Shown: positions 8,337 to 17,401 of the stretch, one piece after another
Layout: the number at the start of each line of letters is the position of its first letter
Numbering within the stretch: the first letter of the stretch is position 1
DNA from: Pseudopedobacter sp.
Lineage (GTDB): Bacteria; Bacteroidota; Bacteroidia; Sphingobacteriales; Sphingobacteriaceae
Length of the DNA stretch: 35,891 nt
NCBI GenBank assembly: GCA_014378105.1
Contig: JACMOI010000089.1
Location: 1 to 35,891, forward strand
Direction of reading: 5' to 3'
Notes under the pieces: model-generated
The model's input: only the letters and a program-made list of their open reading frames with translations
Database searches by the model: none
Told to the model about the DNA's origin: nothing
Translations under genes and position numbers: made by a program

Positions 8337-9032
8337 TCAATATCCAGCAATTAAGGTTAAAGCCGGAATTAGGTTGTAAGCGGCATGCATCATCATGGAT
8401 TTAGATAGCCCAAAGCGCATCCGAACATATCCTAATATTAACCCAACAAACAATTGTGGCAACACCAAAAGAATAATGGGGAATCCATATTCTAGTGGGT
8501 TTGAGTAATTAGAAATATGAACCAATCCAAAAAAGATCGCTGTTAGGTAAAAATGAAATGGGAAAATCCGTTTGATAAAAAGCTGTTTATCAAACTTATT
8601 GTAGGTTATATAAAAATAAATAAGACTTAATATACTTGCTAAAATAATCATGGTAACCACCAGCATTTTAGTGTCTAAAAACCAATTGAAAAAATAAGAT
8701 ATAGCAACAAAATAACATACAAAACTAAATCTGAAGTTTTTAAGCTGAAATCTAAAAATCAGCTCTTCTATTATTGGAGCCCCTATCAAAACCATTAGAA
8801 ATATCAATCCTTTTTGCTCCTTACTTTTAAATAAGTCAAATTCGGGCATCTTAGGGATGATGTGAAACTGCTCTAAACTACTGGTAAAAATTACCGATGA
8901 AAAAGCAAACATTAATGCAATGATTACTAATGGAAAAAGCTGGTTGTAGAAAATGGAAGGTTTATCGTATCTAACAAACGGATTGGGGTTTTTAATGTAA
9001 TTGATAAACTCTTGAAACGCTTCTTTTATCAT
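8337..9032 (-). CDS. CPBP family intramembrane glutamic endopeptidase (CAAX/ABI)
   Basis: The 231-residue, strongly hydrophobic protein has about six membrane segments. All three CPBP motifs are present: Glu89-Glu90-x3-Arg94 (IIEELIFRFQ), Phe168-x3-His172 (FGLVHIS) and His216-x3-Asn220 (MHAAYN). The family comprises membrane-embedded proteases related to eukaryotic Rce1; bacterial substrates are mostly unknown, with roles in bacteriocin immunity or regulated proteolysis in a few cases. Its ATG overlaps the tag stop by four bases (ATGA), placing it last in the CMD-tag-CPBP operon. The pairing with a DNA glycosylase is more likely convenience than function. Confidence 0.88.
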   Translation of the reverse strand: MIKEAFQEFINYIKNPNPFVRYDKPSIFYNQLFPLVIIALMFAFSSVIFTSSLEQFHIIPKMPEFDLFKSKEQKGLIFLMVLIGAPIIEELIFRFQLKNFRFSFVCYFVAISYFFNWFLDTKMLVVTMIILASILSLIYFYITYNKFDKQLFIKRIFPFHFYLTAIFFGLVHISNYSNPLEYGFPIILLVLPQLFVGLILGYVRMRFGLSKSMMMHAAYNLIPALTLIAGY

Positions 9033-9589
9033 CTGAAATCACAATCTATTGCATGGTCGTTTACCATACCTATAGCTTGCATAAAAGCATAACAAATGGT
9101 AGATCCAAAAAATTTAAACCCTCTTTTTCTCATGTCCTTAGCAATCTCATCAGATATTACAGATGTAGCTGGCGTTTGTTTGCTATCTAGAATATCATTT
9201 TTGATGGATTTTCCATTGGGCATAAAGGCATATAAATATTTGTAAAACGAACCAAACTCTCTTTGTACGTTTATAAACAGCTTGGCATTATTTACAGCGG
9301 CAACAACTTTTAATCTGTTACGGATAATTCCTGAATCTAATAAAACATGTTCGATATCTCTTGGTGTAAAAGCAGCAACTTTTTCGAAGTCGAAATCAGC
9401 AAAAAGCCTCTTATAATTTTCGCGTTTACGCAAAATTGTAATCCAACTTAATCCTGCTTGGGCAGCTTCTAAAATCAAAAATTCAAATAAAATTTTATCG
9501 TCATACACTTCTTTACCCCATTCTTCATCGTGGTATTTTGTGTAGAGATCGTCGTTTCCACACCAGTGGCATCGTTTTTTAGTTTGCAT
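9029..9589 (-). CDS. tag: DNA-3-methyladenine glycosylase I
   Basis: Tag removes N3-methyladenine from alkylated DNA by base excision. The protein (186 residues from ATG at 9589) has the family start KRCHWCGNDDLYTKYHDEEWG, with the zinc-ligand Cys and His residues, then the helix-hairpin-helix core (LEAAQAGLSWITILRKRENYKRLF), and the C-terminal GFKFFGSTICYAFMQAIGMVNDHAIDCDF with the remaining zinc ligands. A TTG five codons upstream (9604) is also open, but ATG at 9589 has a GGAAG about nine bases before it and gives the usual N-terminus. It lies 16 bases after the CMD gene and overlaps the CPBP gene. Confidence 0.94.
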   Translation of the reverse strand: MQTKKRCHWCGNDDLYTKYHDEEWGKEVYDDKILFEFLILEAAQAGLSWITILRKRENYKRLFADFDFEKVAAFTPRDIEHVLLDSGIIRNRLKVVAAVNNAKLFINVQREFGSFYKYLYAFMPNGKSIKNDILDSKQTPATSVISDEIAKDMRKRGFKFFGSTICYAFMQAIGMVNDHAIDCDFR

Positions 9590-9605
9590 AACTATAACTT
9601 CCAAA

Positions 9606-9950
9606 TCAAGACTGAGTCAACTCATCCCAATATTCAACAGCCCTGCGGTAATGTGGAATAACTATTGATCCGCCCACCAAGTTAGCTATCATAAAAATCT
9701 CATTCATTTCTTCTGTATTTACTCCTGCTTCATAGCAATTTCCTAAATGATATTTAATACAATCATCACATCTTAAAACCATAGAGGCTACTAAACCCAA
9801 CATCTCTTTTGTTTTTACATCTAAAGCTCCCGCAGCATAAGATGTAGTATCTAATGCTAAAAAGCGTTTCATATTAGTATTTGCAGTTTCTGAAATTCGG
9901 GTATTCATTTTACTGCGGTAAGCATTAAAGCTATCTGTTAATTCTCCCAT
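9606..9950 (-). CDS. Carboxymuconolactone decarboxylase family protein (AhpD-like)
   Basis: A 114-residue single-domain protein with the AhpD-like redox motif Cys61-Asp-Asp-Cys64-x3-His68 (CDDCIKYH) followed by GNCYEAGVNTEEMNEIFMIANLVGG, typical of the CMD/AhpD fold. The paired cysteines suggest a peroxidase or disulfide-exchange role rather than true decarboxylation. It is first in the CMD-tag-CPBP operon and diverges from the SNF2 helicase gene across about 175 bases. With tag it may form a mild DNA-damage/oxidative-stress unit, but that is inference. Confidence 0.88.
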   Translation of the reverse strand: MGELTDSFNAYRSKMNTRISETANTNMKRFLALDTTSYAAGALDVKTKEMLGLVASMVLRCDDCIKYHLGNCYEAGVNTEEMNEIFMIANLVGGSIVIPHYRRAVEYWDELTQS

Positions 9951-10125
9951 TTTTTTATGAATGATTTATTATTTTAAATTGATTTTCGAAATCAAATATC
10001 CGTTCTTTCATCAAATTCTAAGACGTTTGCGCAAATAAAATTGAATTTTTACTTCATTTTATACAAATCTCTTAGTACTTTAGAATTTTTTCTTCTGTTA
10101 CTTGTACAAATTTTGTCGTCACCCG

Positions 10126-13020
10126 ATGTTAAGAGTTGTAACAGATAAACCTTGTAAATTAGTCTATTCATTAGCCAAACATGATTATTTAGGCTATTTG
10201 ATAGAGCCACATATTGTTCAGCTCAATCTTGACGGTGACTTCTCTTTAACCTATCAAAGACTTTTCTCTAGTACTGCAGACGAATTTTCGAAGTATCTAG
10301 ACGCAACCGATTTTAAACTTATTAAGCTTTTAGAAGATGTAGAACAAGACAGCATCCTAAAAAAGTACACTAAAAAAACAGTAAGAGCCAATGAATTTTT
10401 TGCAAAAAGCTGGGATGATAAGCTATATGATACCATCAGACCAAAAATTGAGAAAAAGTTAGCCGAAGCGTTAAAACTGATCAAAGACAAAGAGCTTTAC
10501 ATGATGAGTAAAGAAGGTTGGCCGGTAGAAAAAAGAATCGCATTTTCCGAAGAGCCCGCTACGGTGTTATTCCATTTCAGAAGAAATGAAAACGAAACGC
10601 GTTACTTTCCAACCATAAAATATCAAGGAAACAGAATAGATTTTATGTTTAAAGAAGCACAGGTCATCATCAATCAACCTGCATATTTGCTTTTAGAAGA
10701 TATTTTGTACGACTTTGAACAGGAACTAGAAGGAAAAAAATTACAGCCGTTTTTGAATAAAAGATTCATCTCTATCCCAAAATCATCCGAGGCCACTTAC
10801 TTCTCTAAATTTGTTTCTCCTTTAATTGAGAAATACCACGTTTATGCAGAAGGCTTCACCATCCACACCGAAAGGTATGAGGCGCAACCTATTTTAAAAA
10901 TCGTTTATGTTCCTGATGGAGTTTCTGAAATACAACTCTTTTTTAAATACGGAAACTATACTTTTCCGGGTGGAGGAGATTTAGCGGTTACCGTTAGGAT
11001 GGAAAAAGCGGATGATGACTATTTCTTTCACCGAATTAAACGATCACTAAGTTGGGAAAAGAAAAAATTGGAAGAGCTTTTAGCGATGGGTTTAACAAAG
11101 CAAAGCGAATTATTTGTGCATTTAGAGGTTATAACAGGGCAAGAAGAAACCGATAGGTCACTTTCTGTTTTTGACTTTATCAGCGAGCATCATGATGAAT
11201 TAGTTGAAAAAGGATTTGAATTTGAACAAGATACTAGTGCAAAAAAATATGTGATTGGAAGTAGCAAAATTGATTTAGAAATCAATGAAAAAAATGATTG
11301 GTTTGATATTGAAGCCATCGTTCAGTTTGGTCAATTTAAAATTCCGTTTATCCAACTTAAGCATCATATTCTCAATAAAAAAAGAGAGTTCACTTTACCA
11401 AACGGCGAGATTGCCATCATCCCAGAAAAGTGGTTTTCACAATATGGAAATTTACTATCATTTTCAGAAGGAGTAGATCATTTACGGTTGAAAAAACACC
11501 ATGTGGGTTTGGTATATGACTTTGCCAATAGTGATTTGGCGACCATCACCATGGATAGAAAGTTACAAAAGCTATCAGACTTTGATACAATAGATGAAAT
11601 ACCATCGCCTATACACTTTAAAGGTGTTTTACGTCCTTATCAAAAAGCAGGATACGATTGGTTTCATTTTCTCCAAAAATACAATTTCGGTGGCTGCTTA
11701 GCCGATGACATGGGTTTGGGTAAAACCATCCAAACATTGGCGCTTTTACAAAAATGTAAAGAAGAACAACAGGAGCAGGGAATCCACACGACTTCGTTAA
11801 TTGTAATGCCGACATCTTTGATTTATAATTGGATTAACGAGGCTAAAAAGTTTACGCCAAAACTTAAAATTCACACGCACACAGGTACTTTTAGAGATAA
11901 AGACTTGGTCCTTTTTGCCAAGTATGATGTGGTCATTACCACTTATGGAATTACCCGAGTGGATGTAGAATTGATGAATCAGATGTATTTTCACTATGTT
12001 ATTTTGGATGAAAGTCAAAATATTAAAAATCCATCATCAAAATCTTTTAAGGCAGTAAAACAGCTTAAATCAAAATATAAATTGATACTATCTGGTACGC
12101 CCGTAGAAAACACAGTAAATGATTTATGGACGCAGATGTCTTTCATAAATCCTGGTTTGTTAGGTACACAGAATTTCTTCCTGACTGATTTTGTACAGCC
12201 GATTGAAAAGAAAAAAGACGAAGAAAAAGCGCTTAAACTTCAGGTCTTGATTAAGCCGTTTGTGATGCGCCGAACCAAGGAGCAAGTGGCTACCGAGTTG
12301 CCTCCGAAAAATGAAAACGTGTTTTTCTGCAAAATGTCAGAAGACCAAGCAGAGGTTTATGAACAAGTCAAATCAGAATATCGAAATGAATTATTAAAAG
12401 GATTGGAATCTGGCGAGTATCGTCAATCACCTATCCAGATGCTCCAAGGTTTAACCAAATTGAGACAAATTGCCAATCATCCAAGTATGGTTGACGAAAG
12501 TTACGAAGGCGATTCTGGGAAATTTGAAGACGTAATTCATAAGTTAGAAAGCGTTGTCGAAGCTGGTCACAAGGTTTTAGTTTTTTCTCAATTTGTAAAA
12601 CAATTAACGCTTTATCGCCAATATTTTGAGCGTCATCATATCAAATATTCTTATTTAGACGGATCAACTACTAATCGTGGAAAAGTAGTTGAAGAGTTTA
12701 AAAATAGAGATGATATCCAAATCTTTTTAATCTCAATAAAAGCTGGTGGAGTTGGTTTAAACCTTACAGAAGCCGATTATGTATTTATTTTAGATCCGTG
12801 GTGGAACCCCGCCGTAGAGCAACAAGCCATTGATAGAACGCATAGAATAGGCCAAACTAAAAATGTGTTTATCTATAAATTCATCACAAAAGATACGGTA
12901 GAAGAGAAAATTCTTGCCTTACAACACAAAAAACTTCGCGTAGCTAAAAGTTTAATAACTACAGAAGAAAGCTTTATTAAGTCACTTTCTGATGCTGATA
13001 TTAAAGAAATTTTAGCTTAA
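10126..13020 (+). CDS. SNF2 family DEAD/DEAH-box helicase (ATP-dependent DNA translocase)
   Basis: A 964-residue Swi2/Snf2 ATPase. The first ~500 residues are a long, family-specific N-terminal region without a motif I can name. The motor follows: GGCLADDMGLGKTIQTLALL (Walker A near residue 530), ITTYGITR, VILDESQNIKN (motif II, DESQ variant, near 628), LSGTPVENTVNDLW (III), then lobe 2 with VLVFSQF (IV), LISIKAGGVGLNLTEADYVFILDPWWNP (V) and QAIDRTHRIGQ (VI). Such bacterial proteins resemble RapA/HepA-type remodelers that use ATP to move along DNA and strip proteins. A TTG at 10102 is also open in frame; I prefer ATG at 10126 (MLRVVTDKP). It is not inside any recognisable defence island. Confidence 0.93.
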   Translation: MLRVVTDKPCKLVYSLAKHDYLGYLIEPHIVQLNLDGDFSLTYQRLFSSTADEFSKYLDATDFKLIKLLEDVEQDSILKKYTKKTVRANEFFAKSWDDKLYDTIRPKIEKKLAEALKLIKDKELYMMSKEGWPVEKRIAFSEEPATVLFHFRRNENETRYFPTIKYQGNRIDFMFKEAQVIINQPAYLLLEDILYDFEQELEGKKLQPFLNKRFISIPKSSEATYFSKFVSPLIEKYHVYAEGFTIHTERYEAQPILKIVYVPDGVSEIQLFFKYGNYTFPGGGDLAVTVRMEKADDDYFFHRIKRSLSWEKKKLEELLAMGLTKQSELFVHLEVITGQEETDRSLSVFDFISEHHDELVEKGFEFEQDTSAKKYVIGSSKIDLEINEKNDWFDIEAIVQFGQFKIPFIQLKHHILNKKREFTLPNGEIAIIPEKWFSQYGNLLSFSEGVDHLRLKKHHVGLVYDFANSDLATITMDRKLQKLSDFDTIDEIPSPIHFKGVLRPYQKAGYDWFHFLQKYNFGGCLADDMGLGKTIQTLALLQKCKEEQQEQGIHTTSLIVMPTSLIYNWINEAKKFTPKLKIHTHTGTFRDKDLVLFAKYDVVITTYGITRVDVELMNQMYFHYVILDESQNIKNPSSKSFKAVKQLKSKYKLILSGTPVENTVNDLWTQMSFINPGLLGTQNFFLTDFVQPIEKKKDEEKALKLQVLIKPFVMRRTKEQVATELPPKNENVFFCKMSEDQAEVYEQVKSEYRNELLKGLESGEYRQSPIQMLQGLTKLRQIANHPSMVDESYEGDSGKFEDVIHKLESVVEAGHKVLVFSQFVKQLTLYRQYFERHHIKYSYLDGSTTNRGKVVEEFKNRDDIQIFLISIKAGGVGLNLTEADYVFILDPWWNPAVEQQAIDRTHRIGQTKNVFIYKFITKDTVEEKILALQHKKLRVAKSLITTEESFIKSLSDADIKEILA

Positions 13021-13035
13021 AGCCTAAGACACTTT

Positions 13036-13060
13036 AAACCGCTAGTTGGTTTGTTTTTTT
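13036..13060 (+). terminator. Weak candidate terminator after the SNF2 gene
   Basis: AAACC (13036-13040) pairs with GGTTT (13048-13052) around a 7-base loop and is followed by a run of seven T. The stem is short, so readthrough into the amidase gene is likely. Confidence 0.35.
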
Positions 13061-13144
13061 AGTTTAAAAACCAAAAAAGGTGTTACTATCATCATTAACG
13101 TAAAAGAAATCATTAGTTTTATCCAAACAATATTAAAATTAGAA

Positions 13145-13963
13145 ATGAAATTCAAATCATTACTTATTTATAGCTCGGCAGTTTTATTCGCCGCCTGTTC
13201 TCCAAAACCTTATCAGGAAGCACAAAAAATACAAACGGAAAAAATACAAGCTGTGGTAGAAAAAATGGATTTGAATCCAGCGCTAATTTTAATGGATTCT
13301 TTAGGTCATACCATTCAAACTTCATTTATACCAACAGTAAATTTTAGCAGTCGCAAACCCGACTTTGTCATTATCCACCATACCGCTCAGGATTCATTAG
13401 CGCAAACCATCAAAACTTTCACCTTAGAACGTACACAAGTTAGCGCCCATTACGTGATTGGAAGAGACGGACAAGTAGTCCAAATGTTAAATGATGAGTT
13501 AAGAGCTTGGCATGCAGGATTAAGTAAATGGGGAAACAATTATGATATGAATTCTTGTTCTATCGGAATCGAGATTGATAATAACGGAACTGAACCTTTT
13601 AGCGATGCGCAAATCAATAGCTTATTGATTTTACTTCAAAAACTAAAAACCACCTATAATATCCCCACTGCAAATTTTATTGGTCATGCTGATATCGCTC
13701 CAAAAAGAAAACCTGATCCAAGTATTTTATTTCCATGGAAAAGATTAGCAGATAATGGATTTGGATTGTGGTTTGACAATCCTACAACTCCTCCTCCAGC
13801 AGATTTTGATGTTGAAAATGCTTTACGTAGAATTGGATACGATACAAGAGATTTACCTGCGGCAATCATTGCCTTTAAACGTCACTTTGTTAAGTTAGAT
13901 TTAAATCCCGAGATGAGTGATTGGGATAAATGCGTATTGTTTAATTTGTATAAGAAGTATTAA
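13145..13963 (+). CDS. N-acetylmuramoyl-L-alanine amidase lipoprotein (Amidase_2)
   Basis: ATG at 13145 gives a lipoprotein signal MKFKSLLIYSSAVLFAAC, with the lipobox Cys at residue 18; the open frame extends upstream to 13046 but that part is not protein-like. The mature 255 residues contain an Amidase_2 (AmpD/AmiD) domain: VIIHHTAQDS near residue 77 gives the first zinc His, AWHAG near 122 a conserved site, SIGIEIDNNG the core strand, and FIGHADIAPKRKPDPSILFPWKRLA supplies the second zinc His and catalytic Lys/Asp. A short domain with a peptidoglycan-binding look (residues ~225-270) follows. It should cleave the MurNAc-L-Ala bond from the outer-membrane or periplasmic side during wall recycling. 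Confidence 0.9.
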   Translation: MKFKSLLIYSSAVLFAACSPKPYQEAQKIQTEKIQAVVEKMDLNPALILMDSLGHTIQTSFIPTVNFSSRKPDFVIIHHTAQDSLAQTIKTFTLERTQVSAHYVIGRDGQVVQMLNDELRAWHAGLSKWGNNYDMNSCSIGIEIDNNGTEPFSDAQINSLLILLQKLKTTYNIPTANFIGHADIAPKRKPDPSILFPWKRLADNGFGLWFDNPTTPPPADFDVENALRRIGYDTRDLPAAIIAFKRHFVKLDLNPEMSDWDKCVLFNLYKKY

Positions 13964-13980
13964 TTGAGTTTAAAGTGTAG

Positions 13981-14030
13981 AGTAGAAAGTTTAAAGAAAA
14001 CATAGAGGTAACTTTAAACTTTCTACTTTT
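13981..14030 (+). terminator. Terminator between the amidase gene and glnS
   Basis: A perfect 16-base inverted repeat pairs 13981-13996 with 14012-14027 around a 15-base loop, followed by TTTT on the plus strand. It serves the amidase gene and may also stop glnS transcription from the other side. Confidence 0.7.
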
Positions 14031-14036
14031 AACTAA

Positions 14037-15719
14037 TTACTTCTGCGCTTCCTTAGCCCAAGTATCTTTTAATGTTACCGTTCTGTTGAATACTAAATAA
14101 TCAGAAGTTGAATCGGCATCTAAGCAGAAATATCCTTTTCTAATAAACTGGTAACGTCTATCTGGATTTTCTTTTAATTGTTTTGATGCATTTGCTAAAT
14201 CAGATTCAATAAAAGCATTTTTAACTACCACCAAACTTTCTGGATTGATATAATCCTTAAAGTCACCTTCTTCTCTATCCGGCTCTTCAGAAGTAAATAA
14301 TCGATCATATAATCTTACTTCGGCAGTTTTTGCATGTGGAACACTTACCCAATGCATCGTTCCTTTAACTTTTAAGCCGGAAGTATCTTCCCCTGATTTA
14401 GAATCAGGGAAATAGGTACAATGTATTTCAGTTACATTTCCTTCAGCATCTTTCACAAAATCATCACACCTAACAATGTAAGCACTTTTCAAGCGGCTCA
14501 TCAAACCTGGTCCTAAACGGAAGAATTTTTTTGGTGGTTCTTCCATAAAATCATCTCTTTCAATCCACAGTTCTCTGCTAAATGGAATTTGTCTTTCTCC
14601 ATCATGTCCTTCTAATTCAGGGTTATTTTCTCCAGACAACATTTCCTCTTGACCTTCCGGATAATTGGTGATAATCATCTTTATCGGATCTAAAACCGCC
14701 ATCCTTCTCCACGATGTTTTATTCAAATCCTCGCGGATGAAAAACTCTAATAAACTATATTCAATTAAGTTCTCTCTTTTGGCAATTCCTATTCTTTCAC
14801 AAAAATTTCGGATAGATGAAGGCGTAAATCCACGACGACGCAAACCGCTAATGGTTGGCATACGGGGGTCGTCCCAACCGTTCACAAATTTCTCGTTTAC
14901 CAATTGCAGTAATTTCCTTTTACTAGTCACCGTATAATTTACATTACGGCGGGCAAATTCATACTGATGCGATGCATAAATTTCTAATTGGGCAATTAAC
15001 CAATTATATAATTCGCGGTGCGGAATAAATTCTAAAGTACAAACGGAATGTGTTACATGCTCTATGGCATCACTTTGGCCGTGAGCAAAATCATACATCG
15101 GGTAAACACACCATTTATTCCCCGTACGGTGATGCTTAGCATGCTTAATTCGATATAAAATTGGATCACGCATTAACATGTTTACATGCGTCATATCAAT
15201 TTTCGCTCTCAATGTGCGACTACCATCCGGAAACTCTCCGTTTTTCATGCGCTCAAAAAGATTCAAATTTTCTGCTACTGATCTATTTCTAAATGGGCTG
15301 TCTTTTCCGGGCTCTGTGTGAGTTCCTTTCAGTTTTGCCATTTCTTCAGAACCCAATTCATCCACATAAGCCAAACCTTTCTCAATCAGTTTAACTGCAT
15401 AGCTATATAATAAATCAAAATAATCAGAAGCGTATAATTCATTTTTCCATTGAAAACCTAACCATGCGATATCTTTTTTGATGCTATCAACATATATGGT
15501 TTCTTCTGTAATTGGGTTGGTATCATCAAAACGAAGATTAGTGTAGCCGTTAAATTTTTGAGTTAATCCAAAATTTAGGCATATACTACTGGCATGACCA
15601 ATGTGCAAAAACCCGTTTGGTTCTGGTGGAAAACGGGTAACTATTTGATCGTATTTACCTGCTTTTAAATCGTTTTCAACAATCTCTTCAATAAAATTTA
15701 ATGACTTTTCTTCTGACAT
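14037..15719 (-). CDS. glnS: Glutaminyl-tRNA synthetase
   Basis: The 560-residue class I synthetase charges tRNA-Gln directly. It shows PPEPNGFLHIGHASS with the HIGH motif at residues 39-42, LRFDDTNP, the DFAHGQSDAIEHVTHSVCTLEF signature, and VTSKRKLLQLV as the KMSKS equivalent. The C-terminal ~200 residues form the anticodon-binding beta-barrels. The FDDTNP and the C-terminal arrangement fit GlnRS rather than bacterial discriminating GltX. Its presence argues that this organism does not depend solely on the GatCAB transamidation route. It diverges from the S33 peptidase gene. Confidence 0.95.
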   Translation of the reverse strand: MSEEKSLNFIEEIVENDLKAGKYDQIVTRFPPEPNGFLHIGHASSICLNFGLTQKFNGYTNLRFDDTNPITEETIYVDSIKKDIAWLGFQWKNELYASDYFDLLYSYAVKLIEKGLAYVDELGSEEMAKLKGTHTEPGKDSPFRNRSVAENLNLFERMKNGEFPDGSRTLRAKIDMTHVNMLMRDPILYRIKHAKHHRTGNKWCVYPMYDFAHGQSDAIEHVTHSVCTLEFIPHRELYNWLIAQLEIYASHQYEFARRNVNYTVTSKRKLLQLVNEKFVNGWDDPRMPTISGLRRRGFTPSSIRNFCERIGIAKRENLIEYSLLEFFIREDLNKTSWRRMAVLDPIKMIITNYPEGQEEMLSGENNPELEGHDGERQIPFSRELWIERDDFMEEPPKKFFRLGPGLMSRLKSAYIVRCDDFVKDAEGNVTEIHCTYFPDSKSGEDTSGLKVKGTMHWVSVPHAKTAEVRLYDRLFTSEEPDREEGDFKDYINPESLVVVKNAFIESDLANASKQLKENPDRRYQFIRKGYFCLDADSTSDYLVFNRTVTLKDTWAKEAQK

Positions 15720-15739
15720 GCTTTAAAAATAACTAGCAA

Positions 15740-15747
15740 CAAAAGTA
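15740..15747 (-). promoter_or_regulatory. glnS promoter -7 element
   Basis: TACTTTTG on the minus strand (15747-15740) matches TAnnTTTG exactly, about 20 bases before the glnS ATG, implying a leader of about 14 nt. The -33 region is a poor match (TGTT at N19). Confidence 0.45.
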
Positions 15748-15854
15748 AGAAAATTGAACGAAGCTGAACATTTGGAAACAATAGAATGAAGCGGTTTCAA
15801 AAAACAATTATTTTATTGATATTGTAGATTCTTTTAAACCGATATTTAATCATA

Positions 15855-16910
15855 ATGAGAATTTCTAAAAACCTTTCAATCCTAAGCTTTTGCATTGGAA
15901 TATTATTCTGGACTGCCTGCAGTCGCGTAACTCCATCAACTCAAAACAACACTTATTTTGACACTAAAGATTCTGGCGTTCAAGATGGTGGAGTAACGAT
16001 GATTCCCATTAAGACTTCAAAAGGAACATTTAATATTTGGACCAAGAAGTTTGGTAATAATCCGAAAATGAAAGTCTTATTATTAAACGGTGGACCAGGT
16101 GCAACTCACGAATATTTCGAATGTTTCGAGAATTTCTTTCCTAAAGAAGGAATCGAATTTATTTATTATGATCAATTGGGTTGTGGAAATTCAGATAACC
16201 CAAAAGATACCGCTATGTGGAGTTTACCTAGATATGTAGAGGAAGTGGAACAAGTTCGTCAGGCCTTAGATTTAACGCCAGATAATTTTTACGTGTTAGG
16301 TCATTCTTGGGGTGGCATTTTAGCGATGGAATACGCCTTAAAATATCAGAAAAACTTAAAAGGTTTAATTATTTCAAACATGATGGCTAGTGTTCCAGCT
16401 TATGGAAAATATGCTGATAGTGTGCTGGCAAAACAATTAAACCCTGCCGTTTTAAAAGAAATTAGAACTATTGAAGCGAATAACGATTATGAAAATCCAC
16501 GTTATATGGAACTTTTAATGCCCAACTTTTATACGCAACACATTTTAAGAATGCCACTAAAAGATTGGCCAGAGCCTGTAAATCGATCTTTTGCTAAGAT
16601 GAACAAATCACTATACGTCACCATGCAGGGACCAAGTGAATTTGGTGTAGCTGGTAAACTTTTGAATTGGGATAGAATGGAAGATCTAAAAAACATCACT
16701 GTTCCTACATTGGTAATTGGAGCAAAAAACGATACGATGGATCCTGTTTTTATGGAAAAAATGTCTAAACAAGTTTTAAACGGAAGCTATTTATACTGTC
16801 CAAACGGAAGCCACATGAGTATGTACGATGATCAGAAAATCTATTTCAAAGGCTTGATTAAGTTCGTAAAAGGCGTAAACGATGGGAAACAGAAGATAGA
16901 TTTGAAGTAG
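15855..16910 (+). CDS. Proline iminopeptidase-like alpha/beta hydrolase lipoprotein (family S33)
   Basis: The 351-residue protein opens with a lipoprotein signal ending WTAC, Cys22. It then has the S33 oxyanion-hole motif LLNGGPGATHEYFE near residue 78, YYDQLGCGNSDNP, the nucleophile elbow GHSWGG near residue 150, and late acid and base candidates IGAKNDTMDP and GSHMSMYDD. These match proline iminopeptidase/tricorn-interacting-factor-like enzymes, which release N-terminal (often proline) residues from peptides. The lipid anchor puts it in the periplasm or on the outer membrane. It is a single-gene unit that ends at a clear terminator. Confidence 0.88.
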   Translation: MRISKNLSILSFCIGILFWTACSRVTPSTQNNTYFDTKDSGVQDGGVTMIPIKTSKGTFNIWTKKFGNNPKMKVLLLNGGPGATHEYFECFENFFPKEGIEFIYYDQLGCGNSDNPKDTAMWSLPRYVEEVEQVRQALDLTPDNFYVLGHSWGGILAMEYALKYQKNLKGLIISNMMASVPAYGKYADSVLAKQLNPAVLKEIRTIEANNDYENPRYMELLMPNFYTQHILRMPLKDWPEPVNRSFAKMNKSLYVTMQGPSEFGVAGKLLNWDRMEDLKNITVPTLVIGAKNDTMDPVFMEKMSKQVLNGSYLYCPNGSHMSMYDDQKIYFKGLIKFVKGVNDGKQKIDLK

Positions 16911-16931
16911 AATGAAATAATCTATTAAAAC

Positions 16932-16974
16932 AACCCCGATACTGAGCATCTATTACAATCAGTGTCGGGGTTTT
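16932..16974 (+). terminator. Terminator of the S33 hydrolase gene
   Basis: AACCCCGATACTGA (16932-16945) pairs with TCAGTGTCGGGGTT (16959-16972) with one G-T wobble, a 13-base loop and a short T-run. The stem is strong for this AT-rich context. Confidence 0.85.
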
Positions 16975-16997
16975 ATATGATGAGTTTTAAAAGAATA

Positions 16998-17195
16998 TTA
17001 TCTTTTTAATAAGAATTGAACTAAAGATTGTTCACCCGCCTTCACTAAAATGGTTGTTTTAGAGGGTGAACCACCGCTCACAAATTCGTCTTGAATACCA
17101 TCATTGTTTTTTAAACCTAAAGATAAACACACAAATAAAATCACCGGAATGAACATCATTAAAAAAGGTGATACTGAAGTAGTTAATTTTTTCAT
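16998..17195 (-). CDS. Small single-pass membrane peptide, 65 residues, unknown
   Basis: The frame starts MKKLTTSVSPFLMMFIPVILFVCLSLGLKNND with one hydrophobic segment (about residues 9-27), followed by a polar part rich in Gly, Ser, Lys and Thr (FVSGGSPSKTTILVKAGE). The leader before the ATG is A-rich (AAATAACAATACA), as usual for Bacteroidota genes. I do not recognise a family. It diverges from the LytS-like kinase gene across 206 bases that contain LytTR-like half-sites, so it could be a target or accessory of that two-component pair; this is inference. It could also be a chance frame. Confidence 0.55.
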   Translation of the reverse strand: MKKLTTSVSPFLMMFIPVILFVCLSLGLKNNDGIQDEFVSGGSPSKTTILVKAGEQSLVQFLLKR

Positions 17196-17264
17196 TGTAT
17201 TGTTATTTTGTTTGACAGTTCAAATATTCAACAAAATATTCACCTGATAAAAAGTATTAGACCA

Positions 17265-17357
17265 ACCGTTAGTATTTCAAGACGAACGGGGTTTAGGGCT
17301 GATGAACTATGATTTTATGGTGATGAACGAGTTGGTAGATAAAAAAGGGGCGTTCGT
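17265..17357. promoter_or_regulatory. Possible LytTR binding half-sites in the divergent intergenic region
   Basis: ACCGTTAGT (17265-17273) fits the published LytTR half-site pattern [TA][AC][CA]GTTN[AG][TG] at every position. CCCGTTCGT on the minus strand (17290-17282) fits at 8 of 9, and GGCGTTCGT (17349-17357) at 7 of 9. The last two form an inverted repeat of GACGAACG/CGTTCGTC (17281-17288, 17351-17358). They are not in the usual closely spaced direct-repeat layout, so autoregulation is only a suggestion. Confidence 0.3.
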
Positions 17358-17401
17358 CTAAAATTGCCGCGATTAAAATATCTTTAGTTATTTTTAAATT
17401 T

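Noticed and set aside
10126-13020. SNF2 helicase as part of a defence island
   Set aside because: No nuclease, methylase or phage-linked genes flank it; neighbours are cell-wall and housekeeping genes.
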